Shown piece by piece: positions 10,700 through 20,869 of a stretch of DNA of 64,000 nucleotides. The translations under genes and the position numbers were made by a program. The notes under the pieces are model-generated. The model was not told where the DNA came from. It did no database searches and saw only the letters and a program-made list of their open reading frames with translations. The DNA lies in NCBI GenBank assembly GCA_003116995.1, contig BDSL01000028.1, forward strand, positions 744,001 through 808,000, in the 5' to 3' direction. The stretch comes from Yamagishiella unicocca. Taxonomy: Eukaryota > Chlorophyta > Chlorophyceae > Chlamydomonadales > Volvocaceae. The first letter of the stretch is position 1. Each line of letters opens with the position of its first letter.

Positions 10700-11095
10700 A
10701 CGGTTGACTCGGGTGCGGCTTTCTGGGCGTGTTTGGGTTATGGGGCCTTAGGCCCCCGCTCGGCTGCCTTTTGTGGGTGCTTTTGGGCTCTGGGGCTTGG
10801 GGCCCCCGTTTTGCCGGGACGCGTTCCTTGCGTCTCGCTGCTGGCTTGGTGCAGGTGGTTCGTGTTTTCTGGACGCGCTTGTTCTCCTCCCCGTGCTTTG
10901 AGTTGTGCGTGCTGCCTTCTCCGTGTCCTCGTGTTTGGCTGCCTTCGGCTTTTGCCCCTTCCCGGCCGGTGAGGGCGGGCTCTTTTGCCCAGTGACCTGT
11001 GTCGTGGTCTGGCCCATCGGGCCCGCCTGGTTGCGCTTCCGCGCTTGAGCCGTTCTGGCTCCCTTGTAATACTCGCATTCTGCTTAAAGGCTCCT
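10700..11095 (+). mobile_element. 5'-truncated LINE B 3' end
   Basis: 10,727-10,968 is nearly identical to the 3' UTR of LINE B (41,838-42,058), for example GGCCTTAGGCCCCCGCTC and TTGCCGGGACGCGTTCC. The next ~120 bp, with CCCTTGTAATACTCGC, may be the true LINE 3' terminus that the 42-kb copy lacks. It interrupts inverted-repeat copy A and ends just upstream of the caspase-like gene. Confidence 0.8.
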
Positions 11096-11138
11096 GAATG
11101 CGTCCAAGTTAGAGAGAGAATTTTGTTACAAAAGATTA

Positions 11139-12185
11139 ATGAGCGCCATGGCAAAGAAGCGCGCACTGCTGGTCTTTCCGAACTACGACAAGGTCGAGGG
11201 CTTCTCAGAGCGCCAGCTCTTTGTCATGCAGCAGGCGGGTGTACTGCCGCCTTCATTGGGCAAATATACGCCGGATGGGGCCACTGCTGACTTGGAAAAG
11301 CTGAACACCATTCTCAGTCCGGACTTCGACACCAACGTGCTTCGCGGCGAGGTTACCGCCAGTGACCTCAAGATTGCACTGGGGCTACTCCTTGCGGACG
11401 ACACGTCCGTTGCCGTGCTCGCCTTCTGCGGCCACGGCGTCTATGAGCACGCGGCCGGGTACCATGGCTCCTTGGTTTGCTGCTTCAATACGCGCGTTTC
11501 TGCCGTCGCCATCGATGACATCCTGGCAAAGAACAAGTTTTGTGGCACTTTTGTTCGAATCCTAAACATGTGCGACGCGAGCTCCGACGTCGTGCCCAGC
11601 AACGCATCAGCCGAGCCCATAGGGATGGCTCAGAGAGATGCGGCAAGACTCCAGACACATCCAAGGGAGTCGCAGGCAGGCTATCGGGGCATGATAATCT
11701 CCGCAAGCGCGCCATGCACAAAATCATATGGTAGCTTCACAGGCACCTACCTGGTTAAGGCGCTGGGTGCCCTTTTTGGTAGGGTGCAGGTGGTCAATTA
11801 CGAGGACTTGCACTCACTCCTCAACTCTAGCCATGTTGGCACCGAGCTGGTCAACCTGGGTGCGGATCTGGGCACTGACGCGGCCATGATGGAGAACCTC
11901 AATGCAATGCTGGTGGTCTGCTCTGTGTCAATGACACCAGGCTTCCGTGGTGTGTTCGGCTGCCCAGCATCCCAGGTGAGCGGGGCAATTATTTGCACAC
12001 GCATGATGTGGGGGTAGCTCTGAGTCAGACAACAACGAAGCTCTTACATCCCCTCCTCTCCCTTCATGATGTGGGGGTAGCTCCAAGTCAGACAACGAGC
12101 TCTAACATCCCCTCCTCTCCCTTCTTTCCTGCAGGCTTCCACTGCCGATGACTACAGCATCAGAAGTTCACAGTACATGGGCTAG
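11139..12185 (+). CDS. Caspase-fold (peptidase C14-like) protein, two exons
   Basis: Seen: exon 1 is 11139-11975 (ATG at 11139; a second in-frame ATG three codons on). A phase-0 intron with GT at 11976 and CTTTCCTGCAG before 12135 leads to exon 2, 12135-12185, with a TAG stop; about 295 residues in all. Caspase p20 features in order: the opening strand RALLVFPNYD; VAVLAFCGHGVY with His99; VRILNMCDAS with Cys145; and a later IISASAP...FTGTYLVKAL segment typical of the p10-side strand. The 46-residue His-Cys spacing is normal for metacaspases/caspases. Known: C14 proteases cut after Arg/Lys or Asp using a His-Cys dyad. There is no recognisable prodomain, signal peptide or zinc finger. It may be host-derived or TE cargo: the gene lies between inverted repeats A and B. 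Activity and substrate are unknown. Confidence 0.8.
12002..12123 (+). repeat. ~60-bp direct duplication in the caspase-like intron
   Basis: Two copies of a unit starting CATGATGTGGGGGTAGCTC and ending CCCCTCCTCTCCCTT, differing by small indels. It fills most of the intron. Confidence 0.9.
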
Positions 12186-12429
12186 CAGGGCAGCCTCACC
12201 TGCCGCCCCTACAGCGCTTGATACAACACAGACGGCAGCAGCTGCCTGTGCCTATTGAGCCAAGACTTGCAACTGCAATCGAGTTATAGACCGTCGTTCG
12301 TTGGTGCCTCTGTTGTGCTGTTTGGCTTTTTTGGAAGACGTTTTTGACAGCCGCAGGTCAGGTCTTTGGTAGCCCCTTTGGGCGGCATTTCATGGCCGCC
12401 TCTCTGTGTGCAGTTTGTCACGACACAGC

Positions 12430-12898
12430 GCTGCAGGGTGCTGTAGTTGCCGTACTATAAGGGCATGTGTGCGCCCTGCGGTTAGCATTGTTTGGTAGAT
12501 GTGGTTACATGGCTTTGATTGCCAGTAATTATGGTAGTTATATTAATGCTGTTGTTGCAGTTGGGTGTGAAGCCAACAGACACGTCTGAATGTGTCGGCA
12601 GCCAGTAGCAGATGTGCTCCAGGGATGGCAGTGGCAACATTCCGGAGCGCACCTAGGCTCGCTGCCTGGAATGCCCAGGAGTTCGTCGCACAACAAAATA
12701 GTCTGAAAGAAACAGCCTTGCACCGACGCATAGCTGTAAGACTAAGCGTACCTCCGCCCATATCTCTGTAGCATCGCACAACTCGCACATCGCAGTGAGT
12801 TGATAGCTCAGCAAACCTTTTGTCCTTCTCTCAAGAGACGACGCATGCACGGCAATGACGCGTCCGGCAACCAGGCGGCCGCTGAGGATGAATCTTCG
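12430..12898 (-). repeat. Long inverted repeat, copy B (right border of the caspase-like island)
   Basis: The reverse complement aligns with copy A (10,336-10,690) and, over the inner part (about 12,430-12,690), with copy C (14,445-14,700), including AGGGCATG, CCCTGCGGTTAGCATTG and ATGGCTTTGATTGCC. With copy A it encloses about 2 kb containing the caspase-like gene. Confidence 0.8.
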
Positions 12899-13185
12899 AC
12901 AAACTCGCCTGGACATCAGACCAACCTGAGGTTTGCGAAGTCTCGCGACGACTAGAGGTCACCAGTTAGGATTGAGACAGCTGTAGCGAGGCTAGCAGCA
13001 TTTGTCTTGAGTCGGCAGTGGCCTGAATTATAAAATGAACCGGCTACCCGGTCATGACCGTGTTCCCGTGCGTGTTCCCAAGAATGACCAGCTAGCCGGT
13101 CATTGCCGTGTTCCCGTGTTCCCGCATTACGTCCCCATACAATACTCAAAAATCACTCCCAGCTTATGGCACCCCTAAGGACTAT
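12899..13185. other. Non-coding spacer
   Basis: No gene is seen. Short GTGTTCCCGTG and CCGGTCAT motifs recur here and foreshadow the following tandem array. Confidence 0.6.
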
Positions 13186-13189
13186 TTGA

Positions 13190-13640
13190 TATGCCCGGGC
13201 CACTCGCAAGGGCGGGAACACGGCCTAAAAGGCCGGGAACATGGTCATGACATGCACCGTGTTCCCACCACTAACACCCGTGTTCCCACCGATTCCCTGG
13301 CTCATATCACCCGCATGGATGTCAGGTACCCTTTATATGCGTCATAAGAACTATTTGATATGTCCGGGCGGGAACACGGCCTAAAAGGCCGGGAACATGG
13401 TCATGACATGCACCGTGTTCCCACCACTAACACCCGTGTTCCCACCGATTCCCTGGCTCATATCACCCGCATGGATGTCAGGTACCCTTTATATGCGTCA
13501 TAAGAACTATTTGATATGTCCGGGCCGGAACACGGCCTAAAAGGCCGGGAACATGGTCATGACATGCACCATGTTCCCACCAATAATACCCGTGTTCCCA
13601 CCGATTCCCCGGCTCATATCACCCGCATGGACGTCAGGCC
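13190..13640 (+). repeat. 156-bp tandem repeat, about 2.8 copies
   Basis: The landmark ACACGGCCTAAAAGGCC recurs with a 156-bp period (CCTAAAA at 13,224, 13,380 and 13,536). Each unit also holds GGTCATGACATGCACC and ATATCACCCGCATGGA. Copies are almost identical. Confidence 0.93.
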
Positions 13641-13910
13641 TGCCCGGTTACCACTTTTACGGAACGAGCTCCTGGCTGATAACCGGCCTGCCCGGTTACC
13701 ACTTTTACGGAATGAGCTACTGGCCGATAACCGGCCTGCCCAGTTACCGGTTTAAGGGTAACCGGCCTGCCCGGTTACACACCGTTTTATGGAACGAGCT
13801 GACTGGGGGGTTACCGGGAAAGTCGGTAACCCCCCGGTTTGGTGCCGGTTAGATAAGACCCGGTTACCGGTCGCAAAACCGGCCCTCAACCGGCCCGTAA
13901 CCGGGGCAAG
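13640..13910 (+). repeat. CCGGTTACC-rich short repeats
   Basis: Repeated ACCGGCCTGCCCGGTTACC blocks, some spaced about 52 bp apart, with self-complementary CCGGTTA/TAACCGG cores that could fold into hairpins. Confidence 0.85.
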
Positions 13911-14444
13911 TACTCCCATAGGGCAGAGAGGTTGTTTGCTCGGCAGCCGGTCGACAGTGTTAACCGGAGATATCCATGGCGGCAGAGCAGAGCGACTCCT
14001 GGCTTGTTATTACACACATAACCTAGCGAATAGGTATTGTTCTCTCTACCATTATACGTATGTTACTGATGCTGGGATAGCTCCCACATAGCTCCCACAT
14101 AGCAACTCCAGGTTGTACGATGATAGGTCATAGAGTGGCTGACAGTAAACCCTCATCGGATAACACTCCCATGCGGTCTGCACACGACCTGAGACCTTAT
14201 GTCCCGTACGACCACACGCACAAACACCTCAATGCACTCCCATGCCTTCGTGGCAGACAACGAACTTGGCTTTGGGCACCGCCTTCGTCAGCACGTCCGC
14301 CACCATGTCGGCAGCCGCGCAGCACTTGAACGAAATCTCACCTCATGCCTGTCACATGAGCGAGAGAGCTGCACAATGAACAAACTATGTGACGGGATAA
14401 CACTAGTCCGGGTTAGGCACATGATGATCCCCATCACCTGTCAT
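13911..14444. other. Non-coding spacer
   Basis: No exon, RNA gene or recognisable element was found in this stretch. Confidence 0.5.
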
Positions 14445-14700
14445 CCGCTGCCTGGTCATTCCAGGCAGCGGGCCTAGGTGCGCTCCCGAACGTGGCTAAC
14501 TGCCATCCCTGGAGCACATCTGCCATTGCTGCCGACACATGCACATGTGTCCGTTGGCTTCACATCCACTGTAACGATAGCTCTAATATAACTAACGTAA
14601 TTACCGGCAATCAAAGCCATGTAACTACATCTACCAGACAATGCTAACCGCAGGGCGCAACTCATGCCCTTAGCGTACGGCAACCAACGCACTCTACCTA
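14445..14700 (+). repeat. Dispersed repeat copy C of the A/B family
   Basis: Begins with the hairpin CCGCTGCCTGG-TCATT-CCAGGCAGCGG, then matches copy A through GCACATGTG and copy B (inverted) through the CATCTACCAGACAATGC region. Confidence 0.85.
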
Positions 14701-14995
14701 CTGCAACTCCCGCTTGTAGTCTGACCCTGTACGGCCTTCCATGTATTCATGACGCCCCACGCTGGCTGCTGGCTACCATGCCTTTGAGAGAGAGAGACCG
14801 CGTTACCGCCTTTATGCGGAATGGCAAATGCTTCCATCCTCTTTCTTCATACTTCCGCTCATTACCTACGACAAACTCCTTACATACCCCTTCCACATCT
14901 CCCACCCCACCAAAGGTCCGGTGCTTACATCCGCACGCGTTCAATTCCAACTTGCGCCGATATGTTCTATGCATATGCCCTACATTCTAAAACAT
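14700..14995 (+). repeat. ~290-bp direct repeat, first copy
   Basis: Matches 15,190-15,475, with shared blocks such as GTACGGCCTTCCATGTATTC and GCTCATTACCTAC. It contains an extra GAGAGAGAGACCGCG insertion. No coding signal. Confidence 0.92.
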
Positions 14996-15013
14996 TAATC
15001 AAAAATTTATTCC

Positions 15014-15118
15014 TGTTGGCCATTAGGCCCATGTTAGGCCGTGAGACGGACCTGTGTGTTTGTGCTGTGCTACCTTAGAGCAGCTTCCCCAAGGTTTCAG
15101 CTGGGGGGGGAGTCTTCA
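15014..15118 (+). repeat. 105-bp TG...CA repeat (solo-LTR-like), plus orientation
   Basis: Starts TGTTGGCCATTAGG and ends GGAGTCTTCA. A nearly identical copy lies inverted at 28,763-28,867. TG/CA ends suggest a very short LTR, but no target duplication is visible. Confidence 0.65.
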
Positions 15119-15189
15119 GTAGGCATTTTTACAATATTTCCGAAATTACAATGTCGGTATCAAAAGCTTTATGTCCTTCTTGGCTTCTG

Positions 15190-15475
15190 ACACACTACCT
15201 ATTGCAACTCACGCTTGTAGTCTGGCCCTGTACGGCCTTCCATGTATTCATGACGCCCCACGCTGGCTGCTGGCTACCATGCCTTTAAGCGGAATGGCAA
15301 ATGCTTCCATCATCTTTCTTCATACTTCCGCTCATTACCTACAAACAAACCCCTTCCACATCTCCCACCCCACCAAAAGACCGGTGCTTACATCCGCACG
15401 CGCTCAATTCCAACTTGCGCCGATATGTTCTATGCATATGCCCCACAATCTATCTAAAACATTAAACAAAAACTT
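15190..15475 (+). repeat. ~290-bp direct repeat, second copy
   Basis: Second copy of 14,700-14,995. The two copies bracket the 105-bp TG...CA repeat. Confidence 0.92.
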
Positions 15476-15690
15476 GTTCCATGTCAGATTTAAACTTCCA
15501 CCCCTGCCCCATGACAACGGTCACACACCCAATTCCATGACATCTGTCATTCCTCACCATCCCCATCACTTTCCTCCTATTTGAACCTCCAACCCTGCCC
15601 CCTGACAGCTGTCACGACACCCAATTCCCTGACATCCCAAGTCCTCATCATCCCCATCACTTTCCTCCTAACTGTCCCCCGCCCCCTGCC
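15476..15690. other. Repeat-rich spacer left of the LINE A complex
   Basis: Two imperfect copies of a ~100-bp unit containing ATCCCCATCACTTTCCTCCT, one with TGACAGCTGTCACGACA. The same motifs occur, partly inverted, right of LINE A (26,520-26,690). Confidence 0.7.
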
Positions 15691-17172
15691 CTCCGGCTCG
15701 ATGTCGTCTGTATCCAGGAGACGCACTTGTCTACGTTTGGAGATCGGGGGCTATTCGAGCGGCGTCTCCATGCGGCCGCTGGTCACCTCCATGTCGCTCC
15801 CTGGCGTGTGGTGTCGTTCCGCAATGCTACGCTGGCGGACCCCTGTGCTGGCGTGGCGATTCTCGTTCGCTCGGACCTGATCGCTTCTGGCCGGCTGGTG
15901 GCAGCGGCCTCACCACTGCTCCCTGGTCTCGCGGGTGATCAACCTGCAGTTGCTGCTTCCTCCCCCCCTCTCGTTCCCTGTCACCGCCGCCCCGCTCACC
16001 GTCCCCTGGGCCGGCCGCCGACGCGGGTCCCTCCGCCGCCGCCGTGTCCGTGGCGGCGGCCTCGGGGGTGGCGGCCTCGGTGGCGGCGGCCGCCGCGGCC
16101 GCGGCCGTGGCGGCCACGGCGGCGGCGGTAGCCTCGGCCGCCACGGCGCCCCGTGGTGGGGACGCCGCTGCGCCTCCCCCCGCCGCGGCGGCCCTGGAAG
16201 GGGCCGGCCTGGCCGCGGCTGACCAGCCTCCGGCGGTCCCGGCCGCGTCCTCCTCCGCAGCGGGGCGCCTCGCCACCTACTCCTTCACCTGGCTGGGTCA
16301 TCGCCTGCACCTCACCAATGTTTATCTGCCCGCTAGTAGCTCGGCTTCACGCGCTGCTTTCCTCCAGCAGCACCTGGCGCCTGTGCTGGCGACCAGCACC
16401 CCGGGCCAGCATGTCCTAGCCGGCGACTTCAACTTCGTCGCTGGCCCGTGGGACAGCAGTGCGGGGTCGGCGCGAGTGGTTCGCGACCGCCCTGCCGCTC
16501 GGGTCCTCGCGACAGTGGGCCCGTCGTTGGCGGATGTGCATCGTGAGCGCTTCCCCACCAGCACGGATTACACCCACCTCTACTCCGCCCCCTCCCCCGG
16601 TGGTTCCCGCATCGACCGCATCTATGTGTCCCGCTGCCTCCTCCCCTTCGTGGCGGGCTCCGCCATTGAGCTGGGCTCGCCTTCCGACCACCGCGTCCCC
16701 TGCATCCAGCTGCTGCCCCGGGTTCCTGCCTCGCGCGGCCCCGGCCTCCGTCGCACCCGCATGGCCTTCTCTGGCCACCGCGACCTCAAGGATCAGCTGC
16801 AGGCCTGGCTCGACGCGGCGTTCGCGGCCATGCCGGCTGAGGGGGAGCACGCTGCCCTGCTGGCGTGGTGGCCGGGCTTCAAACGGCGGCTGGCGGCGGT
16901 GGCGGCGATTCTCAATCGCACCGCTCGCTCTCGGCGCCTGGCCTCGGGCGCGCAGGTGGAGGCAGCCCGAGCCGCCTTGCGGGCGGCCCACCTTGCGGCC
17001 GCGACGCCGTCGGCGGCGCCCGAGGCCGTGGGTGGTGTGGTGGCCGCCCAGGCTGCCTTGGCGGTGGCCTTGCGTGTGGCGGCGGCGGGCGAGGCCGCCC
17101 GGGTACGCGTGGCGTGGGTGCGCGAGGGGGAGCGCCCGTGCCCCGCACTCACCGCCATGATTCACCCACCGC
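15691..17172 (+). mobile_element. LINE A partial copy: forward ORF2 endonuclease fragment
   Basis: Over 99% identical to 21,002-22,484 of the intact LINE A (only a few substitutions and one missing C in a C-run, which shifts the frame). It covers ORF2 from just upstream of the QETH motif to before the RT. It is joined at about 17,171 to an inverted ORF1 segment. Confidence 0.95.
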
Positions 17173-19033
17173 AGCAGAGCAGCATGCAGCTTGGGAGCGG
17201 CGGCGCCTGACCGCACGCCCCCCAAGTTGTGTGAGCCCACACGGAGCGGCCGGCAGGGCCGCGGGGCGGAGCGCCCCCCACGGGCCGGCATGGGCCTTAC
17301 TGGGCGGGCGACGGTCCGCCGCCACCGCCCACGGGGGGCGGCGGCAACAGCAGCAGCGGAGAGGGTCCGTCGCCACCACCCACGGGCGGCGGCGGCAACA
17401 GCAGCAGCGGAGAGGGTCCGTCGCCACTGCCCACGGGCGGCGGCGGCAACAGCAGAAGTGGCGAGGGTAGGGCCGGCTTGCGCCGCACCGAGAGCGGCGA
17501 GCCCGAGCGGCCACGGCGGCCCAGCACTGAACTGACGTCCACCTCCATCCGGTCGCGGCGCGCGCGGCGCTCCAGGGCTGGGGCGGGCGGGCGCCCACGG
17601 GGGGGCGACACGCCGCGCTGGGGCGGCGAGCCACCACCGGGACGACGCGCCGCGGGGCTGCGGGAGCCCCGCGGGGCAGACGGGGTACGGCCCGAGCTGC
17701 GGGCGGCGGGGCCACAGGGACCCCCGCGAGGCGACGTAGCCCGCCCCAGGAGGCGCGCCACAGACCCGAGCGCGGCAGCCGCACCGCCGCTCAGTCCAGG
17801 GGGTGGAGCCGCCACGCGAGCAACGATGCGCGCGACCAGCGCGCGCACCACCACCTCCCGCTCAGCCGCCGCCACCGGCGCGGCGCGGGTGGCGGCACGA
17901 GCTGCCGCGCCCGCCGCCCGAGCAGCCCGCGCACCAGCCTGCGACACCACGGGGGCCACGGCGGCGCTGGGGGCGCCAGGGGCGCCAGCCACCGCGGCCA
18001 ACACAGGCGGCGGCGGCACCCTGGCAGCAGCCACGGCGGGCGCAACCCCCACCCTGACGGCAGGCACCGAGGGCGCACCCCGGGCCTCAGCGGTCGGGGT
18101 CGGAAGCACCCCACCAGCGGTCTCCGGCATGGACGCCGGCGCCCCCACGGCCGGCGGCGGTGGCGACCGTGGCGGCGGATCGCCCACCGGCACAGGGGGC
18201 GCCCACGCCGGCGCGGTGGGCAGCGGCGGGCGAAGGACGGGATACTCTGGCGGCAGGGACCGCGGGCGGTGGGCCAGGGACAGCTGACCATCCCAGACAC
18301 GACCATCCATCAGCGGTACCGTGGCTGGCTGCACCGGCGGCAGGCTGTGCCGCCGTTGCACAAGCAGGCTGACACTGCCATCAGTGACGCCGAGCACCTC
18401 CAGGACCTGCGGGCCCAGCTGCGGGCCGTACACCAGCCGCAGGAATGCCAGCACCGCCTCGAAGTCTCCACAGCCAGCTACCGAGGGGGGAAGCCCCGCA
18501 ACCACCGCCTCCGTGGCGGTGACGTCAACTGAACGCAAGCCAGCCACCAATGGGGGGTCACCCGGCTGTCCCAGCAGCTGGGTTGGCACACTGGCCAGGG
18601 CGACCGCGGAGGGGGGCAGACGACTCCCGAGCGCCGCCAGCGCCGACGCGGACAGCCAGACCTGGAGCTCGACGCCAAGCGGTGCGCCTGCCTCCGCAAC
18701 CTTGCTTGGGATGACCGGTCCGAGCCCCACGTGGGCCGCGGACTGCAGGCCAGCCGGCAGCTTGGTCCGGAAGAAGTCGCGCAGCATTGGCGCCGCGGCT
18801 CGGACCGCCGCGAGCGCATGCGGCGCCCTAGTGCCAGCACCAAACTGAAAGGTATAGGCAGCGTTGAAGCCGCGGGCGCGAAGCACCGAATGCGCATCAA
18901 ACACTGGCCGCGCCTCGGCCAGCGAAACGACGCGCCGCGGAGCGACCACTCGCGGCCCACGCGGAGCCACCGCCATAGCCCAGAGCTAGGGATAGAAGGA
19001 GAGCAACGAGAGGAAAGACCGAGATGCAGAGAA
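17171..19033 (-). mobile_element. LINE A partial copy: inverted 5' end, ORF1 and ORF2 start
   Basis: The reverse complement matches 19,128-20,990 without indels (coordinate sum 38,161). The source break lies between 20,990 and 21,002, exactly where the forward fragment 15,691-17,172 begins. So one LINE copy was broken near ORF2 codon 41-45 and its 5' part placed, inverted, after its 3' part. Confidence 0.93.
17297..18976 (-). CDS. LINE A ORF1 protein, inverted duplicate copy
   Basis: An intact 559-codon frame. Its product differs from the ORF1 at 19,185-20,864 by a single Gly/Asp exchange (LEVLGVTDG here). It has no ORF2 partner downstream on its own strand, so it cannot support autonomous retrotransposition alone. 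Confidence 0.85.
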   Translation of the reverse strand: MAVAPRGPRVVAPRRVVSLAEARPVFDAHSVLRARGFNAAYTFQFGAGTRAPHALAAVRAAAPMLRDFFRTKLPAGLQSAAHVGLGPVIPSKVAEAGAPLGVELQVWLSASALAALGSRLPPSAVALASVPTQLLGQPGDPPLVAGLRSVDVTATEAVVAGLPPSVAGCGDFEAVLAFLRLVYGPQLGPQVLEVLGVTDGSVSLLVQRRHSLPPVQPATVPLMDGRVWDGQLSLAHRPRSLPPEYPVLRPPLPTAPAWAPPVPVGDPPPRSPPPPAVGAPASMPETAGGVLPTPTAEARGAPSVPAVRVGVAPAVAAARVPPPPVLAAVAGAPGAPSAAVAPVVSQAGARAARAAGAAARAATRAAPVAAAEREVVVRALVARIVARVAAPPPGLSGGAAAALGSVARLLGRATSPRGGPCGPAARSSGRTPSAPRGSRSPAARRPGGGSPPQRGVSPPRGRPPAPALERRARRDRMEVDVSSVLGRRGRSGSPLSVRRKPALPSPLLLLPPPPVGSGDGPSPLLLLPPPPVGGGDGPSPLLLLPPPPVGGGGGPSPAQ

Positions 19034-19184
19034 CTGTACGGTTGAACTTACCTTACGTTTTGACAACCAAACTCTTCGATGTTGGTGGTTCGGCATGTTT
19101 TGGCCCAGCTCGCCTGACTCGATGCGCTTCTCTGCATCTCGGTCTTTCCTCTCGTTGCTCTCCTTCTATCCCTAGCTCTGGGCT

Positions 19185-20864
19185 ATGGCGGTGGCTCCGC
19201 GTGGGCCGCGAGTGGTCGCTCCGCGGCGCGTCGTTTCGCTGGCCGAGGCGCGGCCAGTGTTTGATGCGCATTCGGTGCTTCGCGCCCGCGGCTTCAACGC
19301 TGCCTATACCTTTCAGTTTGGTGCTGGCACTAGGGCGCCGCATGCGCTCGCGGCGGTCCGAGCCGCGGCGCCAATGCTGCGCGACTTCTTCCGGACCAAG
19401 CTGCCGGCTGGCCTGCAGTCCGCGGCCCACGTGGGGCTCGGACCGGTCATCCCAAGCAAGGTTGCGGAGGCAGGTGCACCGCTTGGCGTCGAGCTCCAGG
19501 TCTGGCTGTCCGCGTCGGCGCTGGCGGCGCTCGGGAGTCGTCTGCCCCCCTCCGCGGTCGCCCTGGCCAGTGTGCCAACCCAGCTGCTGGGACAGCCGGG
19601 TGACCCCCCATTGGTGGCTGGCTTGCGTTCAGTTGACGTCACCGCCACGGAGGCGGTGGTTGCGGGGCTTCCCCCCTCGGTAGCTGGCTGTGGAGACTTC
19701 GAGGCGGTGCTGGCATTCCTGCGGCTGGTGTACGGCCCGCAGCTGGGCCCGCAGGTCCTGGAGGTGCTCGACGTCACTGATGGCAGTGTCAGCCTGCTTG
19801 TGCAACGGCGGCACAGCCTGCCGCCGGTGCAGCCAGCCACGGTACCGCTGATGGATGGTCGTGTCTGGGATGGTCAGCTGTCCCTGGCCCACCGCCCGCG
19901 GTCCCTGCCGCCAGAGTATCCCGTCCTTCGCCCGCCGCTGCCCACCGCGCCGGCGTGGGCGCCCCCTGTGCCGGTGGGCGATCCGCCGCCACGGTCGCCA
20001 CCGCCGCCGGCCGTGGGGGCGCCGGCGTCCATGCCGGAGACCGCTGGTGGGGTGCTTCCGACCCCGACCGCTGAGGCCCGGGGTGCGCCCTCGGTGCCTG
20101 CCGTCAGGGTGGGGGTTGCGCCCGCCGTGGCTGCTGCCAGGGTGCCGCCGCCGCCTGTGTTGGCCGCGGTGGCTGGCGCCCCTGGCGCCCCCAGCGCCGC
20201 CGTGGCCCCCGTGGTGTCGCAGGCTGGTGCGCGGGCTGCTCGGGCGGCGGGCGCGGCAGCTCGTGCCGCCACCCGCGCCGCGCCGGTGGCGGCGGCTGAG
20301 CGGGAGGTGGTGGTGCGCGCGCTGGTCGCGCGCATCGTTGCTCGCGTGGCGGCTCCACCCCCTGGACTGAGCGGCGGTGCGGCTGCCGCGCTCGGGTCTG
20401 TGGCGCGCCTCCTGGGGCGGGCTACGTCGCCTCGCGGGGGTCCCTGTGGCCCCGCCGCCCGCAGCTCGGGCCGTACCCCGTCTGCCCCGCGGGGCTCCCG
20501 CAGCCCCGCGGCGCGTCGTCCCGGTGGTGGCTCGCCGCCCCAGCGCGGCGTGTCGCCCCCCCGTGGGCGCCCGCCCGCCCCAGCCCTGGAGCGCCGCGCG
20601 CGCCGCGACCGGATGGAGGTGGACGTCAGTTCAGTGCTGGGCCGCCGTGGCCGCTCGGGCTCGCCGCTCTCGGTGCGGCGCAAGCCGGCCCTACCCTCGC
20701 CACTTCTGCTGTTGCCGCCGCCGCCCGTGGGCAGTGGCGACGGACCCTCTCCGCTGCTGCTGTTGCCGCCGCCGCCCGTGGGTGGTGGCGACGGACCCTC
20801 TCCGCTGCTGCTGTTGCCGCCGCCCCCCGTGGGCGGTGGCGGCGGACCGTCGCCCGCCCAGTAA
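19185..20864 (+). CDS. LINE A ORF1 protein (559 aa)
   Basis: The first ORF of LINE A, with ATG at 19,185 and TAA at 20,862. The N-terminal ~250 residues look globular (hydrophobic, balanced). The rest is Pro/Ala/Arg-rich and probably disordered, with Arg-rich segments (RRARRDRMEVD) suited to RNA binding. The C-terminus has three 17-residue repeats with the core LLLLPPPPVG. ORF1 proteins of L1-type LINEs coat the element RNA; no RRM or zinc knuckle is visible here. ORF2 starts five bases downstream, so translation of ORF2 probably depends on reinitiation. Confidence 0.85.
   Translation: MAVAPRGPRVVAPRRVVSLAEARPVFDAHSVLRARGFNAAYTFQFGAGTRAPHALAAVRAAAPMLRDFFRTKLPAGLQSAAHVGLGPVIPSKVAEAGAPLGVELQVWLSASALAALGSRLPPSAVALASVPTQLLGQPGDPPLVAGLRSVDVTATEAVVAGLPPSVAGCGDFEAVLAFLRLVYGPQLGPQVLEVLDVTDGSVSLLVQRRHSLPPVQPATVPLMDGRVWDGQLSLAHRPRSLPPEYPVLRPPLPTAPAWAPPVPVGDPPPRSPPPPAVGAPASMPETAGGVLPTPTAEARGAPSVPAVRVGVAPAVAAARVPPPPVLAAVAGAPGAPSAAVAPVVSQAGARAARAAGAAARAATRAAPVAAAEREVVVRALVARIVARVAAPPPGLSGGAAAALGSVARLLGRATSPRGGPCGPAARSSGRTPSAPRGSRSPAARRPGGGSPPQRGVSPPRGRPPAPALERRARRDRMEVDVSSVLGRRGRSGSPLSVRRKPALPSPLLLLPPPPVGSGDGPSPLLLLPPPPVGGGDGPSPLLLLPPPPVGGGGGPSPAQ
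20694..20846 (+). repeat. 51-bp in-frame minisatellite at the ORF1 3' end
   Basis: Three copies encoding PSPLLLLPPPPVG(S/G)G(D/G)G. They are mirrored in the inverted copy at 17,315-17,467. Confidence 0.92.
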
Positions 20865-20869
20865 GGCCC

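Noticed and set aside
16416..18976. Many 200-400-codon frames antisense or shifted to the LINE ORFs
   Set aside because: GC-rich coding sequence leaves shadow frames open on other strands; only the frames with endonuclease/RT motifs or the intact ORF1 are kept.
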